DNA of 64,000 nt from Eremothecium cymbalariae DBVPG#7215 (taxonomy: Eukaryota; Ascomycota; Saccharomycetes; Saccharomycetales; Saccharomycetaceae), in contig NC_016456.1 in the NCBI RefSeq assembly GCF_000235365.1, positions 186,001-250,000 on the forward strand, written 5' to 3'. Numbering within the stretch: the first letter of the stretch is position 1; every line of letters starts with the position of its first letter. A model generated the notes under the pieces. The model saw nothing but the letters and a program-made list of their open reading frames with translations. It had not been told where the DNA came from and did not search any database. The position numbers and the translations under genes were made by a program. This document shows positions 1-8,642 of this stretch, in pieces.

Positions 1-755
1 TCCCACTTAACCTCCCCAATAGTAAATGATTCCTCAAAATGGAACCGATTAGGTGGAACACCATTATTCCAATACACTTTGGCCCTTGAATACAAGAGGG
101 TATTCAACTCTGACATCTGAATTGGCTTCCGTACCGACAAAACCACAGCAATATTGAACGCTACGCTGCCATTCTCCGTAATGTCCGTTGTCGGAGTCGC
201 TGCAGTTCTCGCTAGATTACTAGTTCCAGATTCAAAATTCGTAATAGAAGCAGTTTCATGTACATTCACATCCTCCGCAACCCTCCGAACACTCTGAGTT
301 CTGCTCTCGTAACTCAAGTGCTCATTGTACAACCCACTCACATTACTGAGATATTCATCCTCACTCGTAGAAACTGTTGGAATAAATACTTTGTCTCCTG
401 AATTGACAAGAAAAACTGACACATCCTGCTTCGAAACCAATACCTTCGGCTGGAAAAACCCTCTTTCAGTTAAATATTCTACTAAAAACTGTTGCGAGCT
501 CAAGAAATCCTCCGATTTCAGATTCCCTGCATTATTAACTACCTTAAACATATGTTCAAAGTCCATACCTTCTCTATCTTCATCTTGCTCATTAGTCTCA
601 TCTGCATTTAAAGCACTCGCCTTGTTATCAGTAGGTTGCCTATGTCCCCCCGATACCGGACTCTCCTGTTCCTCGGGGGTGTACAAAACGGAATATCCAG
701 TATTAAGCACCATTGCTGGATTGAATATCAATGGTGGCCTTGACATACCTGCCAT
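1..755 (-). CDS. CSR2: Arrestin-related trafficking adaptor, CSR2/ECM21-like (5' part only)
   Basis: I read an open minus-strand frame from an ATG at 753-755 to the left edge, about 251 codons with no stop. The first in-frame upstream stop lies beyond 870 and no ATG comes between, so this start is well defined. The N-terminus (MAGMSRPPLIFNPAMV) leads into a low-complexity acidic/Ser/Thr region. Then comes a stretch that looks like an arrestin beta-strand segment (FNIAVVLSVRKPIQ, later RAKVYWNNGVPPNRFHFEES). ECM21/CSR2 proteins are adaptors that bring the ubiquitin ligase Rsp5 to plasma-membrane transporters. The identity rests largely on synteny: in S. cerevisiae CSR2 (YPR030W) lies beside APL4 (YPR029C), and the two are divergent, as here. 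The C-terminal arrestin half and PY motifs are outside the window, so the family call is moderate. Confidence 0.6.
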   Translation of the reverse strand, partial: MAGMSRPPLIFNPAMVLNTGYSVLYTPEEQESPVSGGHRQPTDNKASALNADETNEQDEDREGMDFEHMFKVVNNAGNLKSEDFLSSQQFLVEYLTERGFFQPKVLVSKQDVSVFLVNSGDKVFIPTVSTSEDEYLSNVSGLYNEHLSYESRTQSVRRVAEDVNVHETASITNFESGTSNLARTAATPTTDITENGSVAFNIAVVLSVRKPIQMSELNTLLYSRAKVYWNNGVPPNRFHFEESFTIGEVKW

Positions 756-1398
756 ATCTCTTCTTGCTGTACGCGAACTTCCTACGGCCCTTGTTATTAT
801 CAAATATTTGATGCCTGCTGTGAACCAAACCACAACCTCAATGCTGTTTTTACTACAACGGCCCTTTATTCGAATCTATAGATCTGCTATCCAACTCTCT
901 AATTAAATGACACCTATTGGAAGAAATGGCATCCAGACAGAGTTTCTATCTGTAGTCACTTTTCGTTTTATAGCCCTCTTCAACCTGCTGCGTACTATAT
1001 TCCGTTTTATATTAAGAGTCCCCCTTGACAAATCAGATAGCAAACTACAAAGCACTGGACAGCTTATGTAGCAGAAGATAGAAAAAACAATCGACAATTA
1101 TCACAAACGTAGAAGTCTGAGCAGTGCATATACATGCATTTAACTGCCACTCTTGATACACTCAGTTTATCTTGTCTCGTTGTTCTAGATCAGCGAAGAG
1201 GCAGTCTGTTCAATATGAATCATCAAGTCATGTGACTGGTATTAATGGTAAAGCGAGTTCAGGTTTCGGAAACAAACTTTTAACACGAGTCTCTTCGAGT
1301 TACATATCGATTGCAAAAGTGGTCAATTGACAGGTGATATATTGAGGAGCGGCAGTATAATCATAAGTATTAGTAGACTATTTAGGAGGAGATAAAGG
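756..1398. other. Divergent intergenic region between the CSR2-like gene and APL4
   Basis: These 643 bp lie between two divergent starts. Short open frames exist but are not protein-like. There is a TCATGTGACT E-box variant near 1228. I see no tRNA, repeat or long AT tract. A TTCGGAA core near 1266 resembles a centromere CDEIII core on the minus strand but lacks the AT-rich partner. Confidence 0.6.
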
Positions 1399-3831
1399 AT
1401 GGGGTCATTAAGAACTTTTATTAAGGACGTTAGGGCAGCGAAGACGTTGGCGGAGGAAAGATCTATGATTACCAAAGAATCGGCTAAGATTAGGACAAGA
1501 CTGAAAGATGACCATCTGTCGCTTTCGAAGAGGCGGAAGAATATCCAGAAGTTATTGTATTTGTATATCTTGGGGGAGAAGACGCATTTTGCGCAGGTGG
1601 AGTGCATTAATCTTATTGCATCGGACGAGTTTGAGAACAAGAGATTAGGGTACCTGGCAGCGATGTTGCTTTTGGATGAAAAGCAGGAATTACTGACTTT
1701 GTTGACGAACATATTGAAAAGCGATATCAACCACCCGACGAAGTATGTCGTTTCGATGGTGTTATGTACATTGGGCACTCTTACTTCGGTTGAACTGGCT
1801 CGGGACTTATATCCTGACGTGGAACAAATCTTAAAGTTTAGTAAGGACCGCTATTTATTGAAGAAAGCGTTCCAGTGTGCAGCAAAGATTGTGATCAAAG
1901 ACCCCTATTTGGCCAGTGTTTTTCATCCATATACAGTGAAAATCTTCTCAATGCCGGATGTTTGCACACACGGTGTTCTGTTAGGTGTGAACCAACTGTT
2001 GCAATCCATGGCTACTGTTGTAAAGTCAAATGAATTCAACGACTACGATGCGGTTGCTTCGACCATATTAAAAGTGGTCCCTGAATTATTAGGTATTTTG
2101 AAACAAACAAACTCTTCTACGCTCAACACTGCATATGATGTTCATGGAGTATGCGACCCCTTTCTTCAAGTTGAAACGTTATACACTCTTCGTTTGATAT
2201 TCCTTACTTTTAAAGATGAAGTTAGCAGCTATAATAGCAAGTTCACTTCAATATTGGGCAAAATGGTTACAAATGTTGAATCTTCTAAGAACAGTGCCAA
2301 TGCAATTTTATATGAGATTGTTCGAACAGTTTTCACCCTCGAGTCTCAAGACTCTCTAAGGGTTCAGAGTATCAACATCCTAGCTAAGTTTTTATCCGGG
2401 AAGGATATAAACACCAAGTATGTTGCATTGAACTCTTTGCTACAGGTTGTATCTCTTGAACCGCAAGCTGTACAGACCCATAGAAAGTTTATTTCTCGGT
2501 GTTTGTTTGATCCTGATATTTCGATCCAGAAGAGAGCCCTGGAATTGATTTTCAACATAATTGAAGACTCTAATATGAAGGAAACAGTTGATGAGCTGGT
2601 AAATTTTATCACTTTAAGCGACGGAGAAGAGCGTGATCTTATTTTATACACTGTGGAGCACTTACTCACTATGTTTGATATCCGTGGCATCAAATCTAAA
2701 GGGTGGACGTTGGCTGTTGTAATTCGAATCCTAAAAAGCATGGGCGAGCATTTGACAGTTGAAATTATCGGCGAAATTTTAGTCATGATCAATAATGCTA
2801 CTGAGCTATCCGACAAAAGAGATATTGCACTTCAATTGTTACAACTATCTTTATCAAAGGATCAGCCTATCATTTCAGAAGACAATTTTGGTTGGAAATT
2901 GATCACAGTTTGGATTATTGGCGAATACGCCAATCTAGTGCTAGGTGAACCTGGTGTAACGGATATATCTTTAACAGGATATTTGAACAACTTAAACAAT
3001 ATCTACTCCGATGATCACAAGCTCATTGGTTACATATTGACAGCGGCTTTAAAGTTATCATCCAGAATCAGCGATCCTGGCTGCATAGAGAAACTAAGAC
3101 AATTGGTAAAGGCTCATGAGCAGAACACTGACTTGGTTATTCAAACTAAGGCTGTCCACTACAGCATTCTTTTCAGCCAACCTAAGGAGATTAAAACAGC
3201 TTTTCTTGAGGCTATGCCAGTCTTCATTAAAAATGTCGCCCACGAACTCGACAGTGGAGAGAAAGCTATTTCAAGAAAGCCTGTTCAAACAGATTTATTG
3301 GGAGATTTACTAAGTGATATACCATCGGAAAAAAAGCCTGTTGCGTCAATCTCAAATAAACCTGGTGGTGGTTCGCTTGACTTACTGCTCCATTCATTCA
3401 CAAATAAAAACCCGAGCCTTGGAGCGTCAGCGCCCCTAACCACAACAACGACATCCTCAACTTCCGACCAGCCAGTAACTATCCCTAATATCCAGATATC
3501 GGAAAACATCCCTTCGTCAGCATTAGAAATTCATACTTCTTCTGCCATTCAAGTCTTTAGTCATGTCGAATCTGCGAATCAGGGTAGTGCAAATATACGG
3601 CTATTCTTTAAGGCAAAATCTAGCGTAACTCAGCTAGCTGTACTTGTGGCGGTATCTAAAACGCAGAAACTAAATTTAGGTACCATCAGCAGAGTTAATA
3701 TGATACCGGGCCAGGTGGCCACACAATTGCTGACCATTACTGGGTCTGGAATACTGAAGTTTCGCATTAAGCTAAGTTCACAGAATGGTATTAATCTACA
3801 GTTTGACCATAAATTCGATACAACACTCTAA
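1399..3831 (+). CDS. APL4: AP-1 adaptor complex gamma subunit (gamma-adaptin)
   Basis: The 810-aa product matches the large gamma subunit of the clathrin adaptor AP-1 (S. cerevisiae Apl4 is about 830 aa). AP-1 sorts cargo between the trans-Golgi and endosomes. The N-terminal adaptin trunk starts with MGSLRTFIKDVRAAKTLAEE and carries the hallmark RRKNIQKLLYLYILGEKTHFAQ-type helices, then HEAT-like solenoid to about residue 600. A polar hinge (about 605-700) contains a clathrin-box-like LLGDLL near residue 633. A gamma-ear domain of about 105 residues follows (ALEIHTSSAIQVFSHVES onward). The ATG opens the conserved N-terminus directly, so the start is secure. The gene is convergent with YOP1, as in S. 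cerevisiae (YPR029C/YPR028W). Confidence 0.95.
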   Translation: MGSLRTFIKDVRAAKTLAEERSMITKESAKIRTRLKDDHLSLSKRRKNIQKLLYLYILGEKTHFAQVECINLIASDEFENKRLGYLAAMLLLDEKQELLTLLTNILKSDINHPTKYVVSMVLCTLGTLTSVELARDLYPDVEQILKFSKDRYLLKKAFQCAAKIVIKDPYLASVFHPYTVKIFSMPDVCTHGVLLGVNQLLQSMATVVKSNEFNDYDAVASTILKVVPELLGILKQTNSSTLNTAYDVHGVCDPFLQVETLYTLRLIFLTFKDEVSSYNSKFTSILGKMVTNVESSKNSANAILYEIVRTVFTLESQDSLRVQSINILAKFLSGKDINTKYVALNSLLQVVSLEPQAVQTHRKFISRCLFDPDISIQKRALELIFNIIEDSNMKETVDELVNFITLSDGEERDLILYTVEHLLTMFDIRGIKSKGWTLAVVIRILKSMGEHLTVEIIGEILVMINNATELSDKRDIALQLLQLSLSKDQPIISEDNFGWKLITVWIIGEYANLVLGEPGVTDISLTGYLNNLNNIYSDDHKLIGYILTAALKLSSRISDPGCIEKLRQLVKAHEQNTDLVIQTKAVHYSILFSQPKEIKTAFLEAMPVFIKNVAHELDSGEKAISRKPVQTDLLGDLLSDIPSEKKPVASISNKPGGGSLDLLLHSFTNKNPSLGASAPLTTTTTSSTSDQPVTIPNIQISENIPSSALEIHTSSAIQVFSHVESANQGSANIRLFFKAKSSVTQLAVLVAVSKTQKLNLGTISRVNMIPGQVATQLLTITGSGILKFRIKLSSQNGINLQFDHKFDTTL

Positions 3832-3967
3832 TTAAACTCAGTGGATCGCTGCAGCTGCCCCATTGCCCACAAAACGCTTCGAGACGAGGTGTATAATGAT
3901 TTCATACAAGTACATATGTACGTATATATAGAAGAAATAAAAAAACTATACATTTCAATCGAAGACC

Positions 3968-4572
3968 TCAGTTGTTCGCAGAGTGAAGAGCAGCACCGCT
4001 GGTATTCGCGGAAGCATCCCTGGCGGTTTGTTCTAGTTTGGATGATATATCTGTCTTCTTGTTAATACTCCCTACAATGTATGAATCAGTCAAAGGTGCA
4101 ATTACCCTGTTGTACACCATGCTGGCACCATGTAATTGCGGCAAAGCAATAAAGATTAGGAAAATAGTCTTGAAAAACCAATAGAAAGGAATCCAATAGA
4201 GAATTGCCTTGGACCAAAATTCAATAACGCTGAAGAAAGCAAACACAATCCAATAGGTTAACAACTGAGTGTCATCATCTTTAGATGCACTCTTCAACGC
4301 AACAAGTGAATAGTAACCTGGCACTACAAACCCAACGAAGTTGGACAAAATTTCACCCACTCCACCGACGTTGATAAAGATAATAAACAAGTATAAACCC
4401 GCACCACCAGCAATTGCGTAAGATTTTGGCAAATTGGTTCTCCTCTCAAATTCCTCCAATAATTTGTTACCAGCAAATTGCTTCACAGCACGTTAGTTAA
4501 AAAAGAGCATTCTCTTATGGTAGAACACCTTTTTGCAAGACTTTTGTTTTGATGCATCAACTTGAAACTAAC

Positions 4573-4616
<44 letters not shown>

Positions 4617-4716
4617 TAATCTAACAAAAAAGTATTTGAAAAAACACCCCATATACCTAACTTACCTTATCCAGCGCCTGAAGCTGCCTTTGGGCCTTAG
4701 CTAAAAAGTCACTCAT
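3968..4716 (-). CDS. YOP1: ER membrane-shaping protein Yop1 (reticulon/DP1 family), two exons
   Basis: Exon 1 is 4666-4716 (17 codons, starts MSDFLAKAQRQ). Exon 2 is 3968-4480 and starts QFAGNKLLEEFERRTNLPKSY. Together they encode 187 aa (S. cerevisiae Yop1 is 180). Two hydrophobic hairpins typical of DP1/Yop1/REEP proteins are visible, at about residues 37-76 (LYLFIIFINVGGVGEILSNF) and 90-128 (YWIVFAFFSVIEFWSKAILYW). Yop1 wedges into the outer leaflet of tubular ER and stabilises high curvature with reticulons. The exon-2 frame has no ATG near the conserved N-terminus, so the spliced model is needed. S. cerevisiae YOP1 also has a 5' intron. Both exons meet in phase 0. Its 3' end faces that of APL4 across 136 bp. 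Confidence 0.93.
4481..4665 (-). other. Spliceosomal intron of YOP1 (185 nt)
   Basis: The donor reads GTAAGT on the minus strand, from 4665 downward. A yeast branch-point motif TAACTAAC lies at 4493-4500. The acceptor AG is at 4481-4482, so the branch-to-acceptor distance is only about a dozen nucleotides. The intron carries a 42-bp TCA/TGA trinucleotide tract (4573-4614). Splicing joins codon 17 to a conserved Yop1 sequence in phase 0. Confidence 0.88.
4573..4614. repeat. (TCA)14 microsatellite inside the YOP1 intron
   Basis: Fourteen uninterrupted TCA units on the + strand, which are UGA units in the YOP1 pre-mRNA. The tract sits between the 5' splice site and the branch point, so length changes would not alter the protein. 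Confidence 0.95.
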
Positions 4717-5880
4717 GATTAATTGCACTATTATACGATAACTTTCTGAAACTTTTGTCCCATTCAAAGCTTTGAACTTCTTGCGAGAGTTGCGAAGTTA
4801 GACTTAAATATGTTACAAACTTTTTTAAAAAGAAAGCAGGTCAATTCTAGCCGATGATAATATAAGCCCCTATCGTTCCTCTACAAGTAATCAAATAGGG
4901 TTCTCTTCAGGGGATGACGAGGCAATTGGTGGTTACCCGAATGTAAACACGTAAAGCTGTGATTTGTTGCTATCGGGCTTGCTACTACTTTACAGGAAGC
5001 AGCAGCAGTAGTGACGTGTCGGGGCAATTAACATCGAAAAAGGTGCAAATAGAAAATAGAAGGTTATTAACACCAGATACAGGTATATACAGGTTACTAG
5101 CTGGTTTACAAGTCTTGTTGTGTTTAAGTCTAGATAGATTATGCACATTCGCTGTGCATGCAGAGCGTACGTTGTAACAGATAGCCTGAAATCACGTGAA
5201 CGTTGCTTGAGCAAAAAAAGGGTTCTGTATGGCTGAGTACTTAGTCTATTTTGCGTTTACCACCAGGACTTTGGACTCGGTTCCGACCTTTTACACTAAC
5301 TGGCTGATTGGGGCTTACAGATCAATGGTTGCAGATCCTGCTTGCCTATAAAGCTGAGTACAGGTTGTGTATGTTGTCGAACAGCCTTCCAGTGTGTCAC
5401 GTGACTTGTTAAAATAAAGCAGAGTCACCTGACTCTCCAGTCAAAAATATGGATGGAATCTCCACTTGCTATGGCTAGGATCGTTCCCAGCGCCATGGAG
5501 CAGTCTCCTTTGGGCTTAATGTCGGCCAAGCTGCGTTGTTTAGTATATATGTGCCTAAATCTTATCTATTGCAACCTAGTCACGTTGAGGCTAGGCTCTT
5601 GTTTCATATTAGTGTACCATAGATGTTCAGAGAGCCAATATTCACACAGTACCAACTCACAACAAGCTAATAGTGGTTACTACGGTGGTGGTTAAGGGTG
5701 GTATGTTATTCGAGTTTTGTGTGAGGTTCAGATGACACGGCGCCGTTGGTCTTGCCCATCGAGTTTTTGAAATTTTTCAGGGCCGCTCGTCTTGTAATTT
5801 AATTCGAAAACAGTTGACAGACTATGTAATACTAGAGACATTGTTAAGCGATTTTAGAAAATATATATTATATGTAGGTC
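4717..5880. other. Intergenic region between YOP1 and KAE1; synteny junction
   Basis: These 1.16 kb separate a YPR028-030-type block from a YKR036-038-type block, so an ancestral rearrangement breakpoint probably lies here relative to S. cerevisiae. It contains TCACGTGA at 5192-5199 and at 5397-5404 (Cbf1/Pho4-type E-boxes). Open frames such as 5453-5695 have no recognisable protein features. I see no intact tRNA or LTR. Confidence 0.55.
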
Positions 5881-7038
5881 ATGGTGAATTTGAACAGTAT
5901 CCCACCATGCAATGGGCGAGGTTACTATTTGGCGTTGGGTTTAGAAGGTTCTGCGAATAAGCTCGGTGTTGGTGTAATAAAGCATCCATTACTTGCTCAG
6001 CATGAAGATAGCGATCTTTCACATATTTGCCATGCAGAAATTCTGTCGAATATCCGTCACACATATATCACTCCTCCAGGCGAAGGGTTTCTTCCTCGTG
6101 ATACTGCTAGACACCATAGGAATTGGGTTGTAAGAATTGTGCGGCGTGCGCTTGATGAGGCAGGTATTCAAGATCCCCGAGAACTTGATGTAATTTGTTT
6201 TACCAAGGGACCAGGCATGGGTTCTCCGTTGCATTCCGTTGTGGTGGCTGCTCGCACAATGTCGCTTCTTTGGGATGTGCCACTAGTGGGGGTTAACCAT
6301 TGCATTGGGCATATTGAGATGGGGCGGGAGATTACCAAAGCCAAGAATCCAGTGGTATTATACGTAAGTGGCGGCAATACACAGGTGATTGCATATTCAG
6401 AGAACCGGTACCGTATATTCGGGGAAACTTTGGACATTGCTGTGGGCAATTGTTTGGATAGGTTTGCAAGAACTCTCAAGATTCCCAATGAGCCGTCTCC
6501 TGGATACAATATAGAGCAATTGGCCAAGCAATGCAAGAATAAAGATAAGATTGTGCTCTTGCCGTATACGGTCAAAGGAATGGATCTCTCAATGAGTGGT
6601 ATTTTAGCGTATATCGACACGCTGGCTAAAGATCTTTTTAAGAAGAACAAAAAAGCTAGTCTCTTATTCGACTCGAAGACTGGCGAACAAAAAGTGACTG
6701 TAGAGGATCTTTGTTACTCCTTGCAGGAGAATTTGTTTGCGATGCTTGTAGAAATCACTGAACGTGCTATGTCCCATGTGAACTCTAACCAAGTACTGAT
6801 TGTAGGTGGAGTAGGATCCAACGTCAGGCTGCAGGAAATGATGGCTGCAATGTGTAAAGACCGTTCTGAAGGGAAAGTGCATGCCACAGACGAAAGATTC
6901 TGCATAGATAATGGTGTAATGATTGCTCAAGCTGGCCTGTTACAATATAGAACAGGACATAAAGTGAAAGACTTAGCAGAAACGGTGGTAACTCAGAGAT
7001 TTAGAACTGACGAGGTTTACATATCGTGGAGAGACTGA
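5881..7038 (+). CDS. KAE1: KEOPS/EKC complex tRNA threonylcarbamoyladenosine subunit Kae1
   Basis: The 385-aa product matches Kae1 (S. cerevisiae 386 aa), of the universal Kae1/TsaD/Qri7 family. It is the catalytic subunit of KEOPS, which makes the t6A modification at position 37 of ANN-decoding tRNAs. Visible ASKHA-fold motifs are [17 protein letters not shown] near residues 15-31, the metal-binding HCIGHIEMG (two His near 140 and 144), [12 protein letters not shown] near 161-172, and [15 protein letters not shown] near 307-321. No mitochondrial presequence precedes the domain, which fits the cytosolic/nuclear Kae1 rather than mitochondrial Qri7. It is followed head-to-tail by SPC34, the same neighbour as in S. 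cerevisiae (YKR038C/YKR037C). Confidence 0.96.
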   Translation: MVNLNSIPPCNGRGYYLALGLEGSANKLGVGVIKHPLLAQHEDSDLSHICHAEILSNIRHTYITPPGEGFLPRDTARHHRNWVVRIVRRALDEAGIQDPRELDVICFTKGPGMGSPLHSVVVAARTMSLLWDVPLVGVNHCIGHIEMGREITKAKNPVVLYVSGGNTQVIAYSENRYRIFGETLDIAVGNCLDRFARTLKIPNEPSPGYNIEQLAKQCKNKDKIVLLPYTVKGMDLSMSGILAYIDTLAKDLFKKNKKASLLFDSKTGEQKVTVEDLCYSLQENLFAMLVEITERAMSHVNSNQVLIVGGVGSNVRLQEMMAAMCKDRSEGKVHATDERFCIDNGVMIAQAGLLQYRTGHKVKDLAETVVTQRFRTDEVYISWRD

Positions 7039-7331
7039 ACCATATATAAATGTACAGTTGAATTGTTGAATAATCAGGTTATTTATTATACATAGAATAT
7101 TACCCGATAGATAATGGTACAAAAAACATACTGCAACTATGTACTATAGCCCTGTTGCGTTTTACGATTAACCCAAAGTATACGTATTATCATAATATTA
7201 AAACTTGAGAAATGTTATCTTCGGTAGTTAAAAAAACAACAAACTTCACATTAATTCGTTCATGTACCGATAGAGTAATAAATAACTCACAAAATAGCCA
7301 GTTAACTATATACCAAAGAGACCAATATAAG

Positions 7332-8201
7332 ATGTCAGAGTCTTTACAATATTGCCTTGATCAGATCAAACAATCTGCAGATTCCATTTCTACACTCTAT
7401 TTTAAGCCTCCTGGTATTTTCCAGAATGCCTTGGTGCATAGTTCTACAACGTCTTATGCAGATATAATTACCAGATTGATAAGAGATGGTGATCCGATAG
7501 ACGAGCTTTCGCTCTTCAGTGTAGAATCAGAGGGTAAGATACGAAGAAAGGACGGAAAGGTTGGCGTGTATGATCATCTCACGGAACGTGCTGCTTCATT
7601 AAAGCGCAACCGATTATTAGGTTTGCCAGAGGAAACACCAATTGTGCGTGTACCAAAAGAATTCTATTTGAGGCAACACGACCTTGTTACCAAAAAGAAG
7701 GAGAAACATAACAGGGACTTTAACTTTGATGAGTATTCTCAAGAATCTGGTGGCATGTTTGACGTCTTACTCAAAACGTTCACGGCTGATACCGAGGCCA
7801 AAAATCTGCTATACGCACTCCAGAATGGCAGTGTGATCACTGATGAAGGTTTATCTTCTAGAAGGAAAACTATGTTTGTAGAGGACTTTGCTGCAGACCT
7901 AGTGTTGCGTCTTCTCCACGAGATAGTCACACAATGGCCACTTAACGAGTACAGAGCTAAGTACAATCGTCTACTCTCAATGTACCAAGACATCCACGAA
8001 GACATCCAAAAGCTGCGAGCTCAAGTGGACGCCCAGGAATCCAGGCTGCAATCCCAGGAAGCTATCACAGACGCGGAAGACGACTACGAGGCCTCTTCCG
8101 AACCTTCCTCAGGTGTTGCCCTTCTGATACAACAAGAACTTGATGAAATAAAAACCTTGGAACGTGAAATAGGACAATTAAAGTACCACTCCAGTGAATA
8201 A
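7332..8201 (+). CDS. SPC34: DASH/Dam1 complex subunit Spc34
   Basis: The 289-aa product matches Spc34 (S. cerevisiae 295 aa), part of the DASH/Dam1 ring that couples kinetochores to microtubule plus ends. The conserved N-terminus SLQYCLDQIKQSADSISTLYFKPPGIF begins just after the ATG at 7332. I prefer that start over the in-frame ATG at 7212, which would add 40 poorly conserved residues. Other family segments are VPKEFYLRQHDL, LLYALQNGSVI and FVEDFAADLVLRLL. A C-terminal coiled coil of about 60 residues ends the protein, typical of Spc34 pairing with Spc19. Adjacent KAE1 and the CAF4-like gene match YKR036-038C. Confidence 0.93.
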   Translation: MSESLQYCLDQIKQSADSISTLYFKPPGIFQNALVHSSTTSYADIITRLIRDGDPIDELSLFSVESEGKIRRKDGKVGVYDHLTERAASLKRNRLLGLPEETPIVRVPKEFYLRQHDLVTKKKEKHNRDFNFDEYSQESGGMFDVLLKTFTADTEAKNLLYALQNGSVITDEGLSSRRKTMFVEDFAADLVLRLLHEIVTQWPLNEYRAKYNRLLSMYQDIHEDIQKLRAQVDAQESRLQSQEAITDAEDDYEASSEPSSGVALLIQQELDEIKTLEREIGQLKYHSSE

Positions 8202-8642
8202 AAAGGCGCTTAAATACCCCTAAGCAACATAGGACCCCCCCCACAACATTCCAAAACCCTCCTAAACCCCTCCAAGATCCCGATGTTACCCGGTGTTTAA
8301 GAAGTGGTGATCCGTTTTTGATGACCGAGCGTGTTTTTTGTGTGAAATGTAACTGGCCGAATTAAATGTTGTACATTAATTTTCTATTGATGGTACAACT
8401 CTGAGTTTTGCCAGTGCGTGAAATCTCCTATCTATATATAATAAGAATCTCTGCGAGGAGAGAATTCCATTGTTTGATTCTTCTAGAGTTAGACTACAGG
8501 AAATATATTAGGAGATCAAGGGAAATTCAAGCTGCATCGCGGACGGAAGTTTTAACTGATTCTCAACTTTTCCTTTTTCAAGAGTATTTTTTGACAGATA
8601 CTTGATTGATCTCACAGATTCATTGCCTATATCTTGATTTTA
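8202..8642. other. Intergenic SPC34 to CAF4/MDV1-like gene
   Basis: These 441 bp hold no gene that I can support. A run of C (8237-8242) and C-rich sequence follow the SPC34 stop. The rest looks like an ordinary promoter for the downstream gene. Confidence 0.6.

Noticed and set aside
1255..1300. TTCGGAA core resembling CDEIII on the minus strand
   Set aside because: It has no adjacent AT-rich element and no CDEI; it lies in an ordinary divergent promoter.
5250..5330. tRNA-like fragment (CCAGGACTTTGGACTCGGTT)
   Set aside because: No A box at proper distance, no B box and no acceptor pairing.
5453..5695. 80-codon open frame
   Set aside because: No family features, ends in a short Gly run, sits in a breakpoint intergene; likely chance.
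7212..7331. 40-residue N-terminal extension of SPC34
   Set aside because: In-frame ATG exists, but homologs begin at the equivalent of 7332.
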